From the NCBI GenBank assembly GCA_016649455.1, contig JAENXO010000166.1, forward strand, positions 1-6,169: a stretch of 6,169 nucleotides of DNA. Direction: 5' to 3'. The notes below the pieces were generated by a model that saw only the letters and a program-made list of their open reading frames with translations, had not been told where the DNA came from and ran no database searches. The stretch is from Gemmatimonadota bacterium (GTDB lineage: Bacteria > Gemmatimonadota > Gemmatimonadetes > Palauibacterales > Palauibacteraceae). The position numbers and the translations under genes are program-made. Below are positions 1 to 6,169 of the stretch, one piece after another (positions within the stretch are counted from its first letter, which is position 1; the number at the start of each line of letters is the position of its first letter).

Positions 1-2538
<2,538 letters not shown>

Positions 2539-2544
2539 CATGAT

Positions 2545-2550
2545 CCTCTC
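2545..2550 (-). promoter_or_regulatory. Shine-Dalgarno site of acnA
   Basis: GAGAGG on the minus strand. It lies 3 bases before the ATG at 2541 and 6 bases before the ATG at 2538. Normal spacing favours the second ATG (protein starting MSDNSNTS). The first ATG would add only one methionine. Confidence 0.6.
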
Positions 2551-2554
2551 AAGT

Positions 2555-2578
2555 CTCCGGCCCCGGACGGGGCCGGAG
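2555..2578. promoter_or_regulatory. GC-rich hairpin in the acnA leader
   Basis: Perfect 10-bp inverted repeat CTCCGGCCCC / GGGGCCGGAG with a 4-base loop. It is 4 bases upstream of the acnA Shine-Dalgarno site on the minus strand, so it would form at the 3' end of the acnA 5' UTR. No T-run follows on either strand, so a Rho-independent terminator is unlikely. A role in mRNA stability or translation initiation is inference. The loop (GUCC on the acnA transcript) does not resemble an iron-responsive element. Confidence 0.5.
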
Positions 2579-2646
2579 GCGACCGATCGGCCGGTTCTGG
2601 TTCCTGGCGTTTCGACAGCTACGGAGAGAATATGCGGGCCCGCGGC

Positions 2647-2661
2647 CGACTCGTCGAGTCG
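2647..2661. promoter_or_regulatory. 15-base operator-like dyad
   Basis: CGACTCG-T-CGAGTCG, a perfect 7+7 inverted repeat around one central base. It sits about 105 bases from the acnA start and 95 bases from the acyltransferase start. A near-contiguous symmetric dyad of this kind is typical of a dimeric regulator site, but it matches no regulator consensus that I recognise, and such a repeat could also occur by chance in GC-rich DNA. Confidence 0.35.
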
Positions 2662-2691
2662 AATGCTGGCCGTGAGCGGCCGACCTGCGGA

Positions 2692-2697
2692 TATTAT
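2692..2697 (+). promoter_or_regulatory. Candidate -10 element for the acyltransferase operon
   Basis: TATTAT lies in the only AT-rich patch of an otherwise GC-rich intergenic region, 59 bases upstream of the acyltransferase ATG. No recognisable TTGACA-like -35 lies 16-18 bases upstream, where the sequence is about GCCGTG, so the call is weak. If used, transcription would start near 2704 and the leader would contain the hairpin at 2707-2729. Confidence 0.3.
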
Positions 2698-2706
2698 GGA
2701 TTATCG

Positions 2707-2729
2707 CCGCTTCGGGGACCGCGAAGCGG
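2707..2729. promoter_or_regulatory. Hairpin in the acyltransferase leader
   Basis: Perfect 8-bp inverted repeat CCGCTTCG / CGAAGCGG with a 7-base loop, ending 27 bases before the acyltransferase ATG and 18 bases before its Shine-Dalgarno sequence. There is no T-run. It could be a 5' UTR stem or a protein binding site; function is not determinable here. Confidence 0.4.
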
Positions 2730-2756
2730 AGCGGGCTCACCCTGTGTGGAGGCTGA

Positions 2757-3683
2757 ATGGCGGATCGGTACAAGGCGGACCACAGGGGACGCGTGTTTAA
2801 CTTCTTCTGGCCGTTCACACGGTGGCTGTTGACGGTTGGTACCTCCACGGTCGGCGCTATCCTGTTCTTCGGGCTGAGCCGGACGGAGATCATCGGGCGC
2901 CGGAACGCGATTCGGGACCGGAACACCCTGCTCCTGTCCAATCACCAGTCCCTGATCGACAGCTTCCTGATCGGATTCAGCGCGTATTACGGACAGGCGA
3001 TTTTCAAGCCCTGGCTGATCCCGTGGAATCCGGCCGCCGAGGAGAATTTCTACAAGAACGCCTACCAGGGCTGGTGGTCGGACCAGTGGAAGTGCATTCC
3101 GGTGGCTCGCGGCCGTCGCGACATGCGGGCGGTGTACCGGATGATCCGGGCGCTGAAGGAAGGCACGATGATCCTGTTCCCGGAAGGGACCCGGAGCCGC
3201 ACAGGCGCGATTGGCAGGGGTAGACCCGGGGCGGGGCTGGTGGCGCTCGCCAACCAGCCGCAGATCGTGCCGGTGACGATCATGGGCATGTCGGACGTGC
3301 TGCCGATCGGCGCCAGCTGGCCCATTCCGTTCCAGCGCGTGACGATCCTGTTCGGCCCCCCGATCGACTATTCACATCTGGTAGGGGACGAGCGTTCGAA
3401 GGAGACTGCCATGGCCGTAGTGGAGCAGGTGATGTCGGTCATTCGCTACCAGTACGACTGGATCAAGCGCTACCGGAACGGCGAAATCGGTCGGGATACA
3501 CCGCCGTGGGTCGAGCCGGGATATGCGGAGGCCCTGCGGGCGGGTTGCCAGAGATCCGAGCTTGCGGAATCGAGCCCGGAGGTGGAACGTCTGTCCCTTC
3601 CGGAAGACAGCGAGGACGTCGAGCCAGTTGAATTCGACGGGTCCGACCGCGATACCGAAACTAGATTGATTGAAGAGGAGTGA
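2757..3683 (+). CDS. PlsC-family lysophospholipid (1-acylglycerol-3-phosphate-type) acyltransferase
   Basis: 308-residue membrane-associated acyltransferase, expected to transfer an acyl chain to lysophosphatidic acid or a related lysolipid in phospholipid synthesis or remodelling. The start is fixed by GGAGG at 2748-2752, 4 bases before the ATG. A hydrophobic segment at about 15-40 is the likely membrane anchor. Glycerolipid acyltransferase motifs appear in order: block I NHQSLID (62-68, catalytic H63 and D68 in HX4D), block II around VARGRRD (116-122), block III FPEGTRSRTG (141-150) and block IV IVPVTIMG (170-177). The catalytic core ends near 235. The remaining tail, especially 268-308, is strongly acidic, probably disordered, and beyond the usual length of about 240 residues. 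The exact acyl acceptor cannot be read from sequence, so no gene symbol is given. The gene is followed 5 bases later by the cyclophilin gene. Confidence 0.9.
   Translation: MADRYKADHRGRVFNFFWPFTRWLLTVGTSTVGAILFFGLSRTEIIGRRNAIRDRNTLLLSNHQSLIDSFLIGFSAYYGQAIFKPWLIPWNPAAEENFYKNAYQGWWSDQWKCIPVARGRRDMRAVYRMIRALKEGTMILFPEGTRSRTGAIGRGRPGAGLVALANQPQIVPVTIMGMSDVLPIGASWPIPFQRVTILFGPPIDYSHLVGDERSKETAMAVVEQVMSVIRYQYDWIKRYRNGEIGRDTPPWVEPGYAEALRAGCQRSELAESSPEVERLSLPEDSEDVEPVEFDGSDRDTETRLIEEE
3675..3680 (+). promoter_or_regulatory. Shine-Dalgarno site of the cyclophilin gene, inside the upstream gene
   Basis: GAGGAG lies in the codons for the last two glutamates of the acyltransferase, directly before its TGA stop at 3681. 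It is 8 bases before the GTG at 3689. A GTG at 3680, which overlaps the stop by 4 bases, would have this site on top of it and no spacing, so 3689 is preferred. The arrangement points to translational coupling. Confidence 0.6.
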
Positions 3684-3688
3684 GCGTC

Positions 3689-4279
3689 GTGATTCGAGCA
3701 GTTCTATGCGTTATTGCGTTCGCGGCGGCCGCCGCGTGTGGTGAGACCAGTCAGGAATCGGAGGTCCCCGTGGTCGTGATGGAGACGTCAAAAGGAACTC
3801 TGCGCATCGAAATGTTGCCGGAAGCGGCTCCGACTACGGTCGCAAACTTCCTCGAGTACGTTGATGCGGGTTTCTACGATGGACTGATCTTTCACAGGGT
3901 CGTTCCGGGATTCGTGATCCAGGGTGGAGGCTACGAGCCGGACATGGTCAAGCGACCGACGCGGGATGCGATCCAGAACGAGTCGGACAACGGAGTGCAG
4001 AATCTTCTCGGGACGTTGTCCATGGCGCGCACCAACGCGCCGCATAGCGGGACATCCCAGTTCTTCATCAATCTGGTCGACAACGGAGCGCTCGATTACG
4101 GCGTTCGATCGTCCGCGCGGCCAGATCAGGCGTGGGGATACGCCGTGTTCGCGCGGGTGATCGAGGGGATGGATGTCGTGGACGAGATCGCCCGGGTCCA
4201 GACCGGCCAGCGGGCCGGGATGGGAGATGTCCCGGTTGAGCCGGTCGTGATCCAGAAGGCGTACGTAGAGACTTCCTGA
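3689..4279 (+). CDS. Cyclophilin-type peptidyl-prolyl cis-trans isomerase, probable lipoprotein
   Basis: Isomerase of Xaa-Pro peptide bonds, a folding helper expected outside the cytoplasm. With the GTG at 3689 the protein has 196 residues (199 if the in-frame GTG at 3680 is used). The N-terminus is a short signal: one arginine, a hydrophobic Ala-rich core, then AAAC-GE, a weak but acceptable lipobox placing the lipid-bearing cysteine at residue 17. A short polar linker (18-26) leads into one cyclophilin domain. It closely resembles bacterial PpiA/PpiB: FHRVVPGFVIQGGG, MARTNAPHSGTSQFFINLVDN and WGYAVFARVIEGMDVVDEI. Residues equivalent to human CypA R55, F60, Q63, Q111 and F113 are present as R70, F75, Q78, Q124 and F126, so it should be active. 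As in other bacterial cyclophilins, the cyclosporin-binding tryptophan of CypA is not apparent. It is second in a likely two-gene operon with the acyltransferase and ends at the hairpin at 4284. Confidence 0.93.
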   Translation: MIRAVLCVIAFAAAAACGETSQESEVPVVVMETSKGTLRIEMLPEAAPTTVANFLEYVDAGFYDGLIFHRVVPGFVIQGGGYEPDMVKRPTRDAIQNESDNGVQNLLGTLSMARTNAPHSGTSQFFINLVDNGALDYGVRSSARPDQAWGYAVFARVIEGMDVVDEIARVQTGQRAGMGDVPVEPVVIQKAYVETS

Positions 4280-4283
4280 CGAC

Positions 4284-4319
4284 GAAGGCCCGGGTGGCAA
4301 TCCGTCCGCCCGGGCCTTC
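4284..4319. terminator. Probable bidirectional terminator between convergent genes
   Basis: Perfect 11-bp inverted repeat GAAGGCCCGGG (4284-4294) / CCCGGGCCTTC (4309-4319), extended by three inner pairs (one G-U) to leave an 8-base loop. It starts 4 bases after the cyclophilin stop and lies 30 bases beyond the rocD stop, so it can serve both convergent genes. Neither side has a real T-tract, so efficiency as an intrinsic terminator is uncertain. Position and stem strength are the main support. Confidence 0.75.
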
Positions 4320-4349
4320 AGCCTTTGGTTACTGCCCCGAGCCGTTGGC

Positions 4350-5573
4350 TCAGCCGATGGTCACCGGGCTGCCGGCCGAGACGACTTCCGTGATCGCGGA
4401 CAACGCCTGTTCGAGGATCTCTCGGGTCACCACCAGCGGCGGGGCGATCCGGATCACCTGCTGATGCGTGTCGTTGCACAGAATGCCGCGGTCCATCAGG
4501 GCGTCGCAGAACGGCCTCGCCGGGCCCGACTCCTTACGTATGTCGATCCCGATCATCAGCCCACGGCCCCTGACTTCCGCGATGTGCGGTGAATCGAGCT
4601 CGCTGAGCCGGTCATGGAGCCAGGTTCCGAGTTCCAGGGAACGATCCGCCAGTCCCTCGTCCAGGATCACCTCCAGCGACGCCTGTCCGACCGCTGCGCC
4701 GAGCGGATTGCCGCCAAATGTCGAACCGTGATCACCAGGATGGAAGACCTCCATCACTTCGTCGTTGGCGAGGATCGCCGAGACGGGGAATACGCCGCCG
4801 CCGAGAGCCTTTCCGACGATCAGCACATCGCCGCGTGTGCCATCCCAGTCGCCGCAGAACAGCTTGCCCGTGCGACCCAACCCGGTCTGGATCTCGTCGT
4901 TCAGGACCAGTACGCCCCTGTCCCGGCAGATCTCGTGGACCGTGGTCATGTAGCCGTCCGGCGGCACGACGATTCCGCCTTCTCCCTGTATTGGCTCTAC
5001 CAGGAACCCGACGGTATCGGCCGTGATTGCTCGCTCAAGCGCGTCCGAGTCGCCGTAGGGAATCGTCACGAACCCCGGCGCGAACGGCCCGAAGCCCGCT
5101 TTGTACTGCGCCTCCGAGGAAAACCCGACGATCGTGGTGGTGCGGCCGTGGAAGTTGTTCGCGCACACGATGATCTCGGCCCGGTCCTCCGGAACGCCCT
5201 TGACCTCGTAGCCCCACTTCCGGGCTGCCTTGAGCGCGGTCTCCACCGCTTCTGCGCCGGTGTTCATCGGGAGAGCCCGGTCGAATCCGGTCGCTTCACA
5301 CAACTGTCTCAGGAACGGTCCCATTCGGTCGTTGTGAAACGCCCTGGATGTGAGGGTGAGGCGACCCGCTTGCTCTTCGAGGGCAGCGATGATCCGGGGA
5401 TGGCGGTGGCCCTGGTTGACGGCCGAATACGCCGCGAGCATGTCGAGGTACTTCCTTCCCTCTACATCCCAGACCCAGACTCCTTCGCCCCGTTCCAGCA
5501 CGACCGGCAGCGGCCCGTAGTTGTGGGCGCTCCAGCGATCGACTTCCCGTATGAATTCACCTGTCCGCGACAT
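4350..5573 (-). CDS. rocD: Ornithine-oxo-acid aminotransferase (ornithine delta-aminotransferase)
   Basis: Cytoplasmic PLP enzyme of fold type I, class III. It moves the delta-amino group of L-ornithine to 2-oxoglutarate, giving glutamate 5-semialdehyde and glutamate, and so links arginine/ornithine breakdown to proline and glutamate. The 407-residue length is normal. From the family alignment I recall, residues equivalent to human OAT are Y19 (Y55), Y49 (Y85, the ornithine-specificity tyrosine), R144 (R180), E198 (E235), D226 (D263, pyridine nitrogen), Q229 (Q266), the Schiff-base lysine K255 in GKALGGG (K292) and T285 in GSTFGGNP (T322). The blocks AAYSAVNQGH, LTLTSRAFHND, LPMNTGAEAVETALKAARKWGYEVKG and VRGRGL are diagnostic of OAT rather than acetylornithine or GABA aminotransferase. 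The start is the ATG at 5573, because AGGAG lies 6 bases upstream; the frame is open 22 codons further but that part has no family similarity. No arginase or P5C dehydrogenase gene is visible nearby. Confidence 0.96.
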   Translation of the reverse strand: MSRTGEFIREVDRWSAHNYGPLPVVLERGEGVWVWDVEGRKYLDMLAAYSAVNQGHRHPRIIAALEEQAGRLTLTSRAFHNDRMGPFLRQLCEATGFDRALPMNTGAEAVETALKAARKWGYEVKGVPEDRAEIIVCANNFHGRTTTIVGFSSEAQYKAGFGPFAPGFVTIPYGDSDALERAITADTVGFLVEPIQGEGGIVVPPDGYMTTVHEICRDRGVLVLNDEIQTGLGRTGKLFCGDWDGTRGDVLIVGKALGGGVFPVSAILANDEVMEVFHPGDHGSTFGGNPLGAAVGQASLEVILDEGLADRSLELGTWLHDRLSELDSPHIAEVRGRGLMIGIDIRKESGPARPFCDALMDRGILCNDTHQQVIRIAPPLVVTREILEQALSAITEVVSAGSPVTIG

Positions 5574-5579
5574 GTTCTG

Positions 5580-5584
5580 CTCCT
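5580..5584 (-). promoter_or_regulatory. Shine-Dalgarno site of rocD
   Basis: AGGAG on the minus strand with 6-base spacing to the ATG at 5573. It decides the start in favour of MSRTGEF over the longer open frame beginning at 5639. Confidence 0.7.
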
Positions 5585-5615
5585 GATTGCATTCCAGCTG
5601 ATTGTGCCCGGCCCA

Positions 5616-5630
5616 ACCGCGATCCGCGGT
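5616..5630. promoter_or_regulatory. 15-base dyad upstream of rocD
   Basis: ACCGCG-ATC-CGCGGT, a perfect 6+6 inverted repeat around three bases, 43 bases upstream of the rocD ATG. Its edge overlaps a TATA-like box at 5628-5633, as an operator would. No regulator consensus is recognised, and a short GC-rich dyad can arise by chance. Confidence 0.35.
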
Positions 5631-5654
5631 ATACGACATATTCTGCCGGTCGAA
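5628..5654 (-). promoter_or_regulatory. Weak candidate promoter for rocD
   Basis: Reading the minus strand, TTCGAC (5654-5649) is followed after 15 bases by TATACC (5633-5628), a loose sigma-70-like pair with short spacing. It would put the transcription start inside the dyad at 5616-5630 and give a leader of about 50 bases. The rest of 5574-5784 shows nothing better on this strand. Confidence 0.25.
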
Positions 5655-5784
5655 CCTGAACGTTCATCCCCCCGCCGCGCAACGGGATCTTCCCCGGGGC
5701 TGGACACACGGATCCCTGGCCGCCATCCTGTGCGCCGCGGTCGACGATCAGAAACGCGAATCCCGATTCATGTGCGAGGTCCCG

Positions 5785-5886
5785 ATGTACATCTTCATCA
5801 CGTTGCTGCTCGGTCTGATGATCTGCGGGTTCGGCGCCGGATTTGCCTTCGGCTGCCGCATGGACCCGGAGGAAAACAGGGACTGA
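5785..5886 (+). CDS. Small single-span membrane protein, 33 residues, unknown function
   Basis: ATG at 5785 preceded by GAGG at 5776-5779 (5-base spacing). The product is one hydrophobic segment (about residues 3-24, with many Leu, Ile, Phe and Gly, and cysteines at 14 and 24) followed by a short charged tail, RMDPEENRD. The composition differs sharply from the Arg/Pro-rich shadow frames of this GC-rich DNA, which argues for a real gene. The frame is open further upstream (an ATG at 5770 adds five residues, and a TTG at 5602 gives 94), but neither start has a Shine-Dalgarno site and the upstream residues look non-coding. The gene ends 7 bases before the stop of the convergent gene on the other strand. 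I recognise no family; the N-terminus could also be an uncleaved signal anchor. No promoter was identified. Confidence 0.55.
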   Translation: MYIFITLLLGLMICGFGAGFAFGCRMDPEENRD

Positions 5887-5893
5887 CGACTCC

Positions 5894-6169
5894 TCAATTC
5901 TCCCCGGTCTCCACGATCCTCTGAACGAGTTCCGGATCGTCGGGCAGCAACTCGGCGGCCGGTAGCCTCGGCACCAGTTCTTTCCATTCGGGCCGCAATC
6001 TGAACGACTCCGCGAACAGCGGCAGGGACTCGTCGACCCGCCCGACGCTGGCGAGCGTGACCGCGTGCCAGAACAGGGGCTCGGATTCCCCGGGCAACAG
6101 AGCTTCCGCCTTTCTGTATTCCTCGACCGCCGAATCGATGTCGCCTTCCGTGACGTATCCGTCGCCGGC
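5894..6169 (-). CDS. C-terminal fragment of a TPR-like protein, probably DUF1028 family (5' end beyond window)
   Basis: Open from the right window edge to a TGA at 5894: 91 residues, beginning AGDGYVTEGDIDSAVEEY when read from the edge. The visible part holds two helical repeats of TPR type: GDIDSAVEEYRKAEALLP, then a full unit LFWHAVTLASVGRVDESLPLFAESFRLRP. It ends WKELVPRLPAAELLPDDPELVQRI. From memory, this ending (FWxAVTLAxxGRVDEALPLF, then WxELVPRLPxAxLLPDDP) is characteristic of the extra C-terminal region of DUF1028 proteins, an Ntn-hydrolase-like family of unknown substrate. The catalytic N-terminal domain lies outside the window, so the family call cannot be confirmed and the fragment could belong to another TPR protein. 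It is convergent with the small membrane-protein gene, with 7 bases between stops and no hairpin. Confidence 0.75.
   Translation of the reverse strand, partial: AGDGYVTEGDIDSAVEEYRKAEALLPGESEPLFWHAVTLASVGRVDESLPLFAESFRLRPEWKELVPRLPAAELLPDDPELVQRIVETGEN

Larger units (their letters stand above)
2539..2756. other. Divergent intergenic control region acnA / acyltransferase
   Basis: 218 bases separating two divergent genes, with no credible ORF. It contains an unusual number of inverted repeats: the hairpin at 2555-2578, the 10-base palindrome GCGGGCCCGC at 2634-2643, the 15-base dyad at 2647-2661, the short stem GGCCG/CGGCC at 2668-2681 and the hairpin at 2707-2729. The only AT-rich patch is around 2690-2704, with a smaller one near 2627-2633. 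Promoters for both directions must lie here or further inside the genes, but none has a good -35 box. Confidence 0.7.

Noticed and set aside
2555..2578. Iron-responsive-element-like hairpin before aconitase
   Set aside because: It lacks the CAGUGN loop and the bulged C, so it cannot be called an IRE. It is retained only as an unexplained leader hairpin.
3680..3682. GTG at 3680 as the start of the cyclophilin gene (4-base overlap with the upstream stop)
   Set aside because: The only Shine-Dalgarno sequence overlaps this codon, so there is no spacing. The GTG at 3689 has 8-base spacing and gives a tidier signal peptide. The two differ by only three residues.
5651..5665. CGAAC...GTTC resembling a Gram-positive-type SOS box upstream of rocD
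   Set aside because: The half-sites are 6 bases apart instead of the expected 4, and the gene context is not DNA repair. Only the 8-base palindrome GAACGTTC remains, which is common by chance.
5602..5784. N-terminal extension of the small membrane protein to a TTG at 5602 (94 residues in total)
   Set aside because: TTG start without a Shine-Dalgarno site, and the added residues look like non-coding translation. The ATG at 5785 with GAGG upstream is better.
5840..5895. Terminator for the DUF1028-like gene in the GTTTTCC region just past its stop
   Set aside because: The T-run is only four bases and the preceding sequence forms no stem longer than three pairs.
4614..5924. A 436-codon open frame on the plus strand
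   Set aside because: It is antisense to rocD and runs through its promoter and into the next gene. It shows no family motifs and is explained by codon bias of the opposite strand.

Overview
The window is high-GC (about 60-65% by eye), tightly packed bacterial chromosome carrying ordinary housekeeping genes. I saw no transposase, integrase, tRNA, rRNA, CRISPR repeat or phage gene. Protein style (a GC-rich aconitase A, a eukaryote-like ornithine aminotransferase, a DUF1028-type C-terminus and a cyclophilin lipoprotein) would fit an environmental Gram-negative such as a Gemmatimonadota-like lineage. That placement is an impression, not something the sequence proves.

Layout: (1) 1-2538, minus strand, aconitate hydratase A. 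It is open to the left edge and lacks only its last few dozen residues. (2) 2539-2756, a divergent intergenic region rich in inverted repeats that must hold the starts of transcription for both flanking genes. (3) 2757-3683 and 3689-4279, plus strand, a PlsC-family lysophospholipid acyltransferase followed 5 bases later by a cyclophilin-type peptidyl-prolyl isomerase with a lipoprotein-like signal. This looks like a two-gene operon, with the second ribosome binding site lying in the last codons of the first gene. (4) 4284-4319, a strong hairpin between convergent genes, likely a shared terminator. (5) 4350-5573, minus strand, ornithine-oxo-acid aminotransferase (rocD). (6) 5574-5784, the rocD upstream region with a 15-base dyad. 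(7) 5785-5886, plus strand, a probable 33-residue single-span membrane protein. (8) 5894-6169, minus strand, the C-terminal end of a TPR-like/DUF1028-type protein open to the right edge.

Functionally the genes are loosely connected. Aconitase belongs to the TCA cycle, RocD links ornithine/arginine to glutamate and so to 2-oxoglutarate, and the acyltransferase and isomerase serve the envelope. I found no convincing evidence of a novel multi-gene system. The items most worth a second look are the 33-residue membrane protein, the dyad-rich acnA/acyltransferase control region, the low-complexity insert in aconitase and the coupled acyltransferase-cyclophilin pair.
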